Positions 5,977-12,756 of a DNA stretch of 12,756 nt are shown one piece after another; positions within the stretch are counted from its first letter, which is position 1; the number at the start of each line of letters is the position of its first letter. The DNA is from Deltaproteobacteria bacterium. GTDB taxonomy: Bacteria; Desulfobacterota; DSM-4660; Desulfatiglandales; Desulfatiglandaceae. A program made the translations under genes and the position numbers. Below the pieces are notes generated by a model. It made no database searches, was not told the origin of the DNA, and saw only the letters and a program-made list of their open reading frames with translations. The stretch covers positions 1 through 12,756 of the forward strand of contig JABGPV010000150.1 of the NCBI GenBank assembly GCA_018644785.1, written 5' to 3'.

Positions 5977-7032
5977 ATGAACGGAAAGGCAAGCAAGACC
6001 CTTATCGGCGCGTTTGTGGTGGGTGCGGTGATTCTCATTGTGGCCGGCCTCATGGTTTTCGGTGGTGGAAAGTTCATGAAAAAGACACAGGACTTTGTGC
6101 TCTTCTTCACGGGCTCCGTAAAGGGTTTAAGTGTCGGAGCACCGGTGCTTGTGGGCGGGGTGAAAATCGGTTCGGTAAAAAGCCTCAGCATTGAGTACAA
6201 CCACAAAACCCTGACTTTTTATGTGCCCGTCATCATTGAAGTCCAACCGAACAAAATACGCTTGATCAAAGGCAAACGCATCCCCATAGACAAGATGGTG
6301 CCCCTGCTCATTGAACGGGGTCTCAGGGCTCAGCTGACCATGGGCAGTCTGATCACAGGCCAGCTCATCATTGAACTGGCTTACTATCCGGATACCCCGG
6401 TGAAACTCGTGGGTCTCAACAAAGAATACCCCGAAATCCCAACCATTCCATCGACATTCCAGGCTATTTTCGACACGCTGAAGAGTCTGCCCCTTGAAAA
6501 AACCCTGAAAGGGCTCATGTCCGCCGTCAAGGCCCTCGAAAAGATTCTTAAATCCCCGGAAATCCCCGAGATACTCCATTCCGCAAACCTGGCGCTGGCC
6601 GATGCCCGTAAATTGATCAATGATGTGGACAGCCGTGTGGCGCCGTTGGCGGACAGCGTGGATGATACGCTGGCGGAATACAGGAAATTCGCCACCAATG
6701 TAAACGCGCAGGTGGACCCCCTGATGGGAAATGCCAATAATACCGTAAAGGATGCCCGTATACTGGTCAAGAGTATGGACAAAAAGCTGGAAATCCTTGC
6801 CACAAAAATCGCAAAAGGCCTTGAAGCATCCCACGGAGCCATGGACCAGGCCAGAGAGACGTTGGAGGTAATTCAGAGTCGGCTGGGTAAAGATTCTCCA
6901 CTCCTGAACCAACTGGATAATACCCTGCGGGAATTCTCAGAAATGGCGCGTTCCATCCGGTCCCTGGCCAATTACCTGTCACGTCATCCCGAAGCCCTGC
7001 TCCGGGGAAAAAGCGGATCTCAGAGGAGGTAA
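5977..7032 (+). CDS. mlaD: MlaD-like MCE-domain lipid transport protein with long helical tail
   Basis: This 351-residue protein has one N-terminal membrane anchor (about 9-29), then an MCE domain (about 38-135). The domain includes VKGLSVGAPVLVGGVKIGSV (48-67) and ERGLRAQLTMGSLITGQLIIEL (113-133), the latter carrying the pore-loop region. A long tail predicted to be helical follows (about 160-335), ending SIRSLANYLSRHPEALLRG, a common ending of such proteins. MCE proteins form hexameric rings in the periplasm that conduct lipids. This one is much longer than E. coli MlaD (about 183 residues), so the tail may build a tunnel or needle towards the outer membrane. AGGAG is 11 bases before the ATG. 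No mlaC shuttle gene is present. Confidence 0.92.
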   Translation: MNGKASKTLIGAFVVGAVILIVAGLMVFGGGKFMKKTQDFVLFFTGSVKGLSVGAPVLVGGVKIGSVKSLSIEYNHKTLTFYVPVIIEVQPNKIRLIKGKRIPIDKMVPLLIERGLRAQLTMGSLITGQLIIELAYYPDTPVKLVGLNKEYPEIPTIPSTFQAIFDTLKSLPLEKTLKGLMSAVKALEKILKSPEIPEILHSANLALADARKLINDVDSRVAPLADSVDDTLAEYRKFATNVNAQVDPLMGNANNTVKDARILVKSMDKKLEILATKIAKGLEASHGAMDQARETLEVIQSRLGKDSPLLNQLDNTLREFSEMARSIRSLANYLSRHPEALLRGKSGSQRR

Positions 7033-7036
7033 TATC

Positions 7037-7645
7037 ATGCACCGTTTGGTTCCTTTTCTAAAAACCCTGGCATTCATTATGCTATGTCTCTGGCCCTTGG
7101 GATGCGCCATAAGCCCGCCCACAAAATTCTATCTATTGAGCCCGCTGCCCGTCCCGAATCTTGACGCAGGGAATACTCAAGACCGCAAGCCGACGACCAT
7201 CCGCGTGGATGCCGTTGTCATCCCGGGCTATCTGGATCGGGATGAAATTGTCACCCGGGTGAGCGAAAATGAAATTCATCTGGCCGATCTCAATCAGTGG
7301 GGGGAACCCCTGCGGGACAACCTCACCAACATACTGGCGCTGAACCTCTCCCGCCTGCTTCCGGCGAAGGGTTTCGCATTTTTCCCTTTCAAATGCCCAT
7401 CCCCGGTAGATTACCAGGTCAGTGTTGAAATCGTTCGAATGGACGGCCGACTGAATGGGGATGTGCATCTGACGGCACAGTGGTCAATCCTTCAAAGCAA
7501 AGAGGGCAACATCATGGTCACCCGAAAATCGCGTTTCAAGGCATCCAAGGCACCCACCGGCTACGACGAACTGGTGGCGGCACAGAGCCGTCTGGTACAG
7601 GCTTTAAGCCGTGAAATAGCCAAAAGTATTCAGGAAAATCTTTAA
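7037..7645 (+). CDS. ABC-type transport auxiliary lipoprotein (PqiC-like)
   Basis: This 202-residue protein has a lipoprotein signal peptide: a hydrophobic core (5-20), then the lipobox PLGC with the acylated Cys23. The mature part begins AISPPTKFYLLSPLP, the usual opening of the ABC_trans_aux family (PqiC/YmbA type), followed by IRVDAVVIPGYLDRDEIVTR (55-74). PqiC-type lipoproteins sit at the outer membrane and work with MCE proteins. Its ribosome binding site AGGAGG (7024-7029) is made by the last codons of mlaD, and its ATG is 4 bases after the mlaD stop, so translation is coupled. Asp24 is absent, which fits outer-membrane sorting, if the Lol +2 rule applies here. Confidence 0.88.
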   Translation: MHRLVPFLKTLAFIMLCLWPLGCAISPPTKFYLLSPLPVPNLDAGNTQDRKPTTIRVDAVVIPGYLDRDEIVTRVSENEIHLADLNQWGEPLRDNLTNILALNLSRLLPAKGFAFFPFKCPSPVDYQVSVEIVRMDGRLNGDVHLTAQWSILQSKEGNIMVTRKSRFKASKAPTGYDELVAAQSRLVQALSREIAKSIQENL

Positions 7646-7675
7646 TTTTATGCCATTATCCGTGCAGTCATAACC

Positions 7676-8443
7676 ATGTCACAAGAGACGCCAGCCATCA
7701 CCACGAAAAACCTTGAAATCGCTTATGGCGATTTCGTGATTCAACGGAACTTGAGTTTCACCGTCAATCGTGGGGAAATTTTCGTACTCATGGGGGGCAG
7801 CGGCTGCGGTAAAACCAGCGTTATGCGCTGCCTCACCGGACTCAAGGCGCCTGCAAAGGGTCAGGTTTTTCTAAGCGGTGTCAGTTTGTGGGAAACGGAA
7901 CAGGCGGTTAAAGATCAAATGGCCCGTAACATCGGCATCGTTTACCAGAGCGGGGCACTTTGGAGTTCCATGACCTTGGCAGAAAATGTGGGGCTGCCCC
8001 TGGGGGAATTCTTCGACCTCAGCCCTCAGGAAATCAGAGAGGTATGTTCTTTGAAACTGGCCCTGGTGGGGCTAAGCGGCTTTGAAGATTACTACCCTTC
8101 CGAAATCAGCGGGGGCATGCGGAAACGGGCGGGGGTAGCCCGTGCGCTGGCCCTGGATCCCGAATTCCTCTTCTTTGACGAACCTTCTGCCGGCCTCGAC
8201 CCCGTGACATCCTCGCTGCTCGACGACCTCATTCTGGAACTCAGAGACAGTCTGGGTGCCACCATGGTCTTGGTGACCCACGAACTGCCCAGCATTTTTT
8301 CGGTGGCCGACAACTGTGTTTACCTGGATGGGGACACACACACCATGATTGCCAGCGGGGACCCCAAAAGGCTTAAAACGGACTGCGAAGATCCAAAGGT
8401 GCATGCTTTTCTAACCCGGGGTGGTAAGAACAGGACAGAATAA
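7676..8443 (+). CDS. mlaF: MlaF-like ATPase subunit of the lipid transporter
   Basis: This 255-residue ABC ATPase has all motifs: Walker A GGSGCGKT (40-47), Q-loop Gln91 in VYQSGALWSSMTLAENV, signature ISGGM (144-148), Walker B FLFFDEP (164-170) with Glu169, D-loop SAGLD (171-175) and switch His202. The SGALWSSMTLAENV stretch and the SGGMRKRAGVARALALDP stretch are typical of the MlaF/Ttg2A group. It would drive the MlaE permease from the cytoplasm. It lies 30 bases after the lipoprotein gene with no clear ribosome binding site, so translation may depend on the upstream gene. The catalytic motifs look intact. Confidence 0.93.
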   Translation: MSQETPAITTKNLEIAYGDFVIQRNLSFTVNRGEIFVLMGGSGCGKTSVMRCLTGLKAPAKGQVFLSGVSLWETEQAVKDQMARNIGIVYQSGALWSSMTLAENVGLPLGEFFDLSPQEIREVCSLKLALVGLSGFEDYYPSEISGGMRKRAGVARALALDPEFLFFDEPSAGLDPVTSSLLDDLILELRDSLGATMVLVTHELPSIFSVADNCVYLDGDTHTMIASGDPKRLKTDCEDPKVHAFLTRGGKNRTE

Positions 8444-8481
8444 CCGAATTCATAAACAAAAAACCAAAAAGGAGACATACC

Positions 8482-9465
8482 ATGAAAAAAATAATTGTAA
8501 CAGCCACATTAATTTGTTTCGGAGCAATCCTTACCGCCGGCCTGATCCCGTCCCGGCTGGACGCGAAAACCCGATTTGCCACCATTGGTACGGGAGGGAT
8601 TACGGGGGTATATTATCCTACGGGCGGCGCCATCAGCAAAATGATTAACAAAAAGCGCAAGGTCTACGGCGTTCGCTGTACCGTTGAATCCACCGCCGGA
8701 TCCGTCTTTAACGTCAACGCCGTCATGGCGGGGGACCTGGATTTCGGCATTGTGCAGTCCGACCGTCAGTACCAGGCCGTGAATGGCAAAGCGGAATGGA
8801 AAGAGGCCGGGCCTCAGAAAGAGTTGAGGGCCATCTTCAGCATCCATCCGGAAGCCGTCACCCTTGTGGCAGCCCAGGATGCCGGTATCAAGAGCATCAA
8901 TGACCTTCGGGGCAAACGGGTCAACATCGGGAATCCCGGTTCCGGACAGCGGCAGAACGCCATTGACGCCCTCTCAGCCGCCGGCATTGATTACAAAAAG
9001 GACCTTCACGCCGAGCAGGTCAAGGCATCCGAGGCTGCGGGGCTCCTTCAGGACGGCCGCATCGACGCATTCTTTTACACCGTAGGTCATCCCAGCGGCG
9101 CCATCAAGGAAGCCACGGCGGGAAACAGAAAAGTACGGATTATTCCCATCACGGATACGGCGGTCCTTCTGGGGAAATACCCTTATTATGCGCCGGCTGC
9201 CATCCCCATCAAGTTCTATCCCGGGACCGACAACAAAACAGATATCGCCACATTCGGCGTCAAAGCCACCTTTGTCACATCATCCAGAGTCCCGGACGAT
9301 ATGGTCTATGCCATCACAAAGGAAGTCTTTGAAAACCTGGATCAATTTAAAAAGCTCCATCCGGCCTACGAGGCCCTGACACCTGAAGGGATGCTTCAAG
9401 GGCTGTCCGCTCCCATTCACCCGGGGGCCATGAAATACTATAAGGAGAAGGGTCTTTTGAAATAG
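8482..9465 (+). CDS. TAXI-family TRAP transporter solute-binding protein
   Basis: This 327-residue periplasmic protein has a Sec signal peptide (Lys-Lys start, hydrophobic 4-23, probable cleavage after Ala28). The TAXI signature FATIGTGGITGVYYPTGGAI (32-51) opens the mature part. It is followed by the typical blocks VESTAGSVFNVNAVMAGDLD, DFGIVQSD, INDLRGKRVNIGNPGSGQR and DGRIDAFFYTVGHPSG. TAXI proteins bind glutamate-like acids or other organic solutes for TRAP permeases. AAGGAG (8469-8474) is 7 bases before the ATG. It begins 38 bases after mlaF on the same strand and is likely co-transcribed. No TRAP permease gene follows, which is odd: the partner must be encoded elsewhere, or the protein now serves the lipid system. 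Ligand unknown. Confidence 0.9.
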   Translation: MKKIIVTATLICFGAILTAGLIPSRLDAKTRFATIGTGGITGVYYPTGGAISKMINKKRKVYGVRCTVESTAGSVFNVNAVMAGDLDFGIVQSDRQYQAVNGKAEWKEAGPQKELRAIFSIHPEAVTLVAAQDAGIKSINDLRGKRVNIGNPGSGQRQNAIDALSAAGIDYKKDLHAEQVKASEAAGLLQDGRIDAFFYTVGHPSGAIKEATAGNRKVRIIPITDTAVLLGKYPYYAPAAIPIKFYPGTDNKTDIATFGVKATFVTSSRVPDDMVYAITKEVFENLDQFKKLHPAYEALTPEGMLQGLSAPIHPGAMKYYKEKGLLK

Positions 9466-9560
9466 CGTTTCAGGGCGCCGAAAGATCCATGGGAAGAAAG
9501 GGGAAATGAATAATTTTGTATTGTGTTACCGGAATTTCGACACTCATTATTTAATTCCTC
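9466..9560. other. Gap between the lipid operon and the signalling cluster
   Basis: These 95 bases lie between the convergent TAXI gene and the minus-strand kinase remnant. TTTCAGGGCGCCGAAA just after the TAXI stop could fold weakly but lacks a T-run, so I do not call it a terminator. No gene is visible. Confidence 0.4.
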
Positions 9561-9896
9561 TTATCTCCCAATGTTCAGGACTGTGTCCTCCACGATACGC
9601 TGTGATCCTTTTACGAGAAACGAGCATTTCCCCTCCCCTTGCCGTCTATCCATCTGTCGCTCAGGGCCTGTCTCAGCCACTACATCTCTAGCCATGGATA
9701 TCAGATTTTCAACATCGTGCAATGTCGCGTATCCGGACGGCCGGAGAAAAATGTTGTTATTTCCCAAGACTCGTATTGAAGTCCTGTAATCTTTCCCGAA
9801 ATCGATATCCTTCCATTCTGGTTTTTGAAAAATAGGCAGACCTGTCAGGGCGCAAAAATAATTTACCTTGATCCAACAACCAAGTTTGCTGCCATT
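9561..9896 (-). pseudogene. Start-less remnant resembling the N-terminal module of a Desulfobacterota signalling protein
   Basis: A 111-codon open frame begins directly after the stop of the neighbouring kinase, in the same frame, and ends in TAA at 9561. It has no ATG, GTG or TTG before its conserved-looking part. The text YFCALTGLPIFQKPEW, followed by DIDFGKDYRTSIRVLG, IFLRPSGYATLHDVEN and LISMARDVVAET, resembles from memory an N-terminal domain found before PAS/kinase modules in Desulfobacteraceae sensor proteins. After about residue 75 (ERQMDRRQGEGKCSF and on) the resemblance ends, so the gene is truncated at both ends. An ATG at 9895 is in another frame and hits a stop after ten codons. 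An alternative is a C-terminal extension reached only by stop-codon readthrough, which is less likely. Confidence 0.55.
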
Positions 9897-11879
9897 TTAC
9901 GCATTATTATCTAGGATTTTCCTTATTTCATGGGATAATTTGATTATTCTAAATGGTTTCTGAATAAAACCATTACATCCTCTTGCCAGTATTTCTGTTG
10001 CCTCTCCTTCTATGCTGTATCCACTTGACAGAAGAACCTTAACATCAGGATTCATCTTTTTCATTTCATCATAAACAGCACCACCTCCCATATCAGGCAT
10101 GATCATGTCAAGAATGACCATATGGATTTGCCTTTGGTTCTTTTTGTAGGTCTCAATTGCCTCTTTTCCGCTTCCGCCTATCAACACATTATACCCCATG
10201 ATTTCAAGCATCTGGTTTCCCGCATCAAGAATCATATCCTCATCATCTACAAGGAGAATGGTCTCTGATCCCTTCAGCATCTCTTCAGGCGATCTCGCTT
10301 TTTTTGCGGCGTGCTTTTCCGAGGCTGGAAGATAGATATTAAATGTGGTTCCTTTATTCGTTTCACTATAGACATTTATAATTCCGTTATGATTCTTTAT
10401 AATTCCATAAACAGAAGCCAATCCTAATCCTGTCCCCCTTCCCATTTCTTTTGTGGTAAAAAATGGTTCAAATATCCTCTTTTTAGTTTCCTCGTCTATT
10501 CCCACTCCGGTATCTGTTACAGATAATTTTACATAATTGCCTGACGCCAGTTGATGGCGCCCACCAAAGTCCTCATCAAGTATGACATTTTCAGTCATAA
10601 GATAGAGATTCCCACCTCTCGGCATGGCGTCCCAGGCATTCAAATAAAGGTTCATCAGCACCTGCCCGATCTGTCCCATGTCCCCTTTAACCGCCCATAT
10701 ATCTTGTTGAAATTTCCTATGAATGGTTACTTCTTTCTTTGTTCGGCCAAACATGGTGCAATTCTGTTCAATGACTTCGTTCAAATTGATTAGTTTGACC
10801 TCGTATTTCCCCTTTCTGGCAAAGCCTAAAAGTTGTCTCGAAAGATCGGCTCCGTCCTGAACGTATTGTTCAATCTTTTCTAATTCCTCATAATGGGGAC
10901 TGCTGGAATCGATATCCATAAGAATCAAAGAAGTATTTCCCTGTATGCCCATAAGCAGGTTGTTAAAGTCGTGAGCAATACCGCCGGCCAGGGTACCAAT
11001 AGCCTCCATCTTCTGGGCCTGTAATAATTGACCCTCCATTCCTTTTTGTTGGGTGATATCCCTTAAAATGCTAAGGCTGGCAGGCTGTCCTTCCCATGAT
11101 AAAAAAACAACGTTGAGCTGCACCCACAATTCCTCACCGGCTTTATTTATCATTCTCAATGAATAGGCGCCTGGAATTTCATCTCCTCTAAACACCCTTT
11201 TAAGCACATCAAAAACCATATCTCTATCATCAGGGTGAATAAGATCAATAAAAGGTATTTCGGCCAGTTCCTCGGAAGAATATCCCACCATTGCGTTAGC
11301 CTTAGGATTTGGAAATTTTATCATTTCATCTTGGATTATAAAAATAGCATCGCTGGCATTTTCCACAAGGATTCGATATTTTTCTTCTGATTTTCGAAAC
11401 GCATCCTCCGCACGTTTGCGCTCTCCTATTTCAATCCTTAATTCCTCATTTGCTTTCGCAAGCTCTTCGGTTTTCTTGTTATTATCTAAACGTAATCTTC
11501 GTTTTTCCAGTGCGCGATCGATCGTGTAAATTAACGCATCAATATCTTCCAGTGGTTTTGTCAGGTAATCAAATGCCCCATCTTGTCTTAATGTTCTTAC
11601 AGCGCTGTCAACGGAGGCAAATCCTGTCAGGATAATGACCTCCACGTCTTCATCCAACTGTTTGATCTCTTTCAGCACTTCCACACCGTCCATACCCGGC
11701 ATCCTGATATCGGTGATTACAAGGTCAAAAGGTTCGGATCTGAAAAGATCAATCGCCTCCCTGCCTCTTGATGCGGTTTTAACCCTATACTCTTCCAGGG
11801 TTAAGAGCTTGCTGAGAAGTTCCAGAATATCCGGCTCATCATCAACAATTAAGATCTTTGGATTGTTGATTGTATTCAC
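9897..11879 (-). CDS. Hybrid histidine kinase: REC-PAS-HisKA-HATPase-REC
   Basis: This 660-residue cytoplasmic protein has no membrane segment. Domains in order: receiver 1 (about 8-120; acidic Asp13/Asp14, phospho-acceptor Asp57, Lys108); a short coiled coil (about 125-165); PAS (about 166-275, with NASDAIF and HPDDR); HisKA with His303 in GGIAHDFNN; HATPase with N-box Asn414, DTGVG (456-460), FEPFFTTK (470-477) and GRGTGLGL (480-487); and receiver 2 (about 540-655; Asp591, Lys641). All catalytic residues are present. The start codon is GTG, supported by AAGGAG 6 bases upstream and by the normal receiver N terminus. It begins 2 bases after the stop of the kinase remnant upstream, so it is coupled to it. 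The gene is AT-rich by eye compared with its neighbours. The signal and output are unknown. Confidence 0.93.
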   Translation of the reverse strand: MNTINNPKILIVDDEPDILELLSKLLTLEEYRVKTASRGREAIDLFRSEPFDLVITDIRMPGMDGVEVLKEIKQLDEDVEVIILTGFASVDSAVRTLRQDGAFDYLTKPLEDIDALIYTIDRALEKRRLRLDNNKKTEELAKANEELRIEIGERKRAEDAFRKSEEKYRILVENASDAIFIIQDEMIKFPNPKANAMVGYSSEELAEIPFIDLIHPDDRDMVFDVLKRVFRGDEIPGAYSLRMINKAGEELWVQLNVVFLSWEGQPASLSILRDITQQKGMEGQLLQAQKMEAIGTLAGGIAHDFNNLLMGIQGNTSLILMDIDSSSPHYEELEKIEQYVQDGADLSRQLLGFARKGKYEVKLINLNEVIEQNCTMFGRTKKEVTIHRKFQQDIWAVKGDMGQIGQVLMNLYLNAWDAMPRGGNLYLMTENVILDEDFGGRHQLASGNYVKLSVTDTGVGIDEETKKRIFEPFFTTKEMGRGTGLGLASVYGIIKNHNGIINVYSETNKGTTFNIYLPASEKHAAKKARSPEEMLKGSETILLVDDEDMILDAGNQMLEIMGYNVLIGGSGKEAIETYKKNQRQIHMVILDMIMPDMGGGAVYDEMKKMNPDVKVLLSSGYSIEGEATEILARGCNGFIQKPFRIIKLSHEIRKILDNNA

Positions 11880-11881
11880 CT

Positions 11882-12175
11882 TTATCTCCTTTTCTTTTTC
11901 ATCCCCTCAATATGAAATTTTGAATCTTCAATCGGCAACTTTATCCTAAACGTCGTTCCTGCCGGAGATGTTTCAGCCACTGAGATCTCTCCTTGATGAT
12001 CCTTGATGATTCCGTAACTGATGGCGAGGCCCAGTCCTGTTCCCCTGCCCACTTCCTTGGTGGTAAAAAAGGGATCGAAAATTTTTTCCATATCTTCCGA
12101 CGGAATGCCGCCGCCGTTGTCCCTTACCAAAATTTCTACGAAATTTTGGGATTCATGATTGTCCGCTTCTCCCAT
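11882..12175 (-). pseudogene. Truncated histidine kinase: ATP-binding C-terminal lobe only
   Basis: This open frame of 97 residues covers only the second half of a HATPase domain: [11 protein letters not shown] (G1, 15-25), FDPFFTTK (33-40), GRGTGLGL (43-50) and the closing strands GTTFRIKLP. The His-containing dimerisation domain and the N-box are missing, and an in-frame stop lies five codons before the ATG. The ATG at 12175 has only a poor ribosome binding site. It is therefore a 5'-truncated kinase gene. It ends 2 bases before the GTG of the intact kinase, whose ribosome binding site lies in its last codons. It is similar to the matching part of the intact kinase ([20 protein letters not shown]), so it may be a relic of a related sensor. 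The 157 bases upstream (12176-12332) hold no supported gene. Confidence 0.75.
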
Positions 12176-12332
12176 TCTCGTTATAATTCAGATCTCATTA
12201 CATCAAGAATCTTCCGTATCCAAAATAGCGATGGCAGCCAATCTTTTCGCAATCGCAGGAAAGGTGATGGCATTGCCATTTGCTTTTTCTTTCAGCTTCT
12301 GCAGAGAATTAGAAACTCTTTTGGAAATGTTC

Positions 12333-12756
12333 TCACCTTAAAATCCATTTTTCCACTGCGGCCAATAATTTTTCCCGTCTTAAGGGTTTGGTGATAAAAT
12401 CGTCCATACCCGCATCGAGACATCTTTTTTGATGATCCTCAAAGGCATGGGCCGTCATGGCAATGATGGGAACCGCTCTCCGGGTTGTACGCGCTTCAAG
12501 CCTCCTGATTTCACGGGTCGCCCCGTAACCATCCATGATCGGCATCTGAATATCCATCAAAATGAGATCGTAGGGTTTCGCCTTGACCTCATCCACTGCC
12601 TGCCGGCCATCCTCCGCCACCTTCACCCGGTAGCCGGCGCGGTTCAGATGCCGCATGGCCACCTGCTGATTGGTCAGATAATCCTCCACCAGAAGGATCC
12701 GAAAGCGGCTTCTCTCGGCCTCGGCAAGGCTATGCCTTGTCACCAGTTGCGGGTTT
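12333..12756 (-). CDS. C-terminal receiver domain of a hybrid histidine kinase (partial, cut by window edge)
   Basis: The frame is open to the right edge, so this is the 3' end of a longer gene. The first residues in the window, NPQLVTRHSLAEAERSRFR, match the linker that usually precedes a C-terminal receiver in large hybrid kinases. Counting from the GTG at 12743, the receiver has acidic Glu20/Asp21 (LLVEDYLTNQQVA), phospho-acceptor Asp64 in LILMDIQMPIMDG, Thr97 in IIAMTAH and Lys119 in ITKPL, all conserved. It ends normally after AAVEKWI with no Hpt domain. A stand-alone 136-residue response regulator starting at 12743 is possible but less likely, since no ribosome binding site precedes that GTG. 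It is visibly GC-rich, unlike the intact kinase downstream. Confidence 0.85.
   Translation of the reverse strand, partial: NPQLVTRHSLAEAERSRFRILLVEDYLTNQQVAMRHLNRAGYRVKVAEDGRQAVDEVKAKPYDLILMDIQMPIMDGYGATREIRRLEARTTRRAVPIIAMTAHAFEDHQKRCLDAGMDDFITKPLRREKLLAAVEKWILR

Noticed and set aside
6127..6912. Long minus-strand frame of 261 codons opposite mlaD
   Set aside because: It is antisense to a clear MCE gene with its own ribosome binding site, and its translation has no recognisable domain. A codon-bias shadow.
7650..7673. Seven-codon open frame just before mlaF, considered as a leader peptide
   Set aside because: No ribosome binding site and no attenuator-like structure. Chance occurrence is likely.
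9506..9789. Plus-strand frames between the TAXI gene and the kinase
   Set aside because: They are the antisense of the minus-strand remnant at 9561-9896, which has the recognisable sequence.
12176..12332. Minus-strand open stretch with LQKLKEKANGNAITFPAIAK
   Set aside because: Protein-like, but it follows an in-frame stop with no usable start codon and has no recognised family. It might be another remnant, but the support is too weak to call.

Overview
The window looks like chromosomal DNA of a Gram-negative deltaproteobacterium (Desulfobacterota, probably a Desulfobacterales-type sulfate reducer). This is inferred from gene content and style: an MCE/Mla lipid transporter with a lipoprotein subunit, a TAXI-type TRAP binding protein, an RbgA/YlqF-like GTPase and large hybrid histidine kinases. 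No rRNA, tRNA, CRISPR array or intact transposase was seen, so the taxonomic call is soft.

Layout. 1-84 holds REP-like palindromes, and 85-391 has no recognisable gene. 392-897 (minus) is a ParE/RelE-type toxin-antitoxin pair with a 4-nt overlap and a plausible promoter. 898-1285 is non-coding apart from that promoter and a 13-bp palindrome. 1286-3354 (plus) is a ClpP-like serine protease gene followed by two ORFs that together resemble one winged-helix AAA+ ATPase. The first ORF stops inside what should be the Walker A loop, and the second carries Walker B, sensor 1 and the arginine finger, so the ATPase is either broken or truly split. A hairpin terminator overlaps its end. 3584-4444 (minus) is a circularly permuted GTPase of the RbgA/YlqF family.

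4605-9465 (plus) is a lipid-transport operon: a STAS-MlaE permease fusion, MlaD (MCE protein), a PqiC-like auxiliary lipoprotein, the MlaF ATPase, then an orphan TAXI substrate-binding protein. The inner-membrane permease and ATPase would power lipid movement through the MCE ring and its long helical tail, with the lipoprotein probably at the outer membrane. A 202-bp gap with a perfect 21-nt tandem duplication separates mlaE from mlaD.

9561-12756 (minus) is a patchwork of two-component signalling genes. Read 5' to 3', it contains the receiver end of a hybrid kinase (cut by the window edge), a kinase remnant with only the ATP-binding lobe, an intact REC-PAS-HisKA-HATPase-REC protein with a GTG start, and a start-less 111-codon remnant in frame after that gene's stop. 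The intact kinase is visibly more AT-rich than its surroundings, which fits gene acquisition and decay.

The most interesting signal is the ClpP-like/AAA+ module. It may be a non-canonical protease machine whose ATPase ends in an IGF tripeptide resembling the ClpP-docking loop of ClpX. In this genome the ATPase appears damaged at the nucleotide-binding loop.
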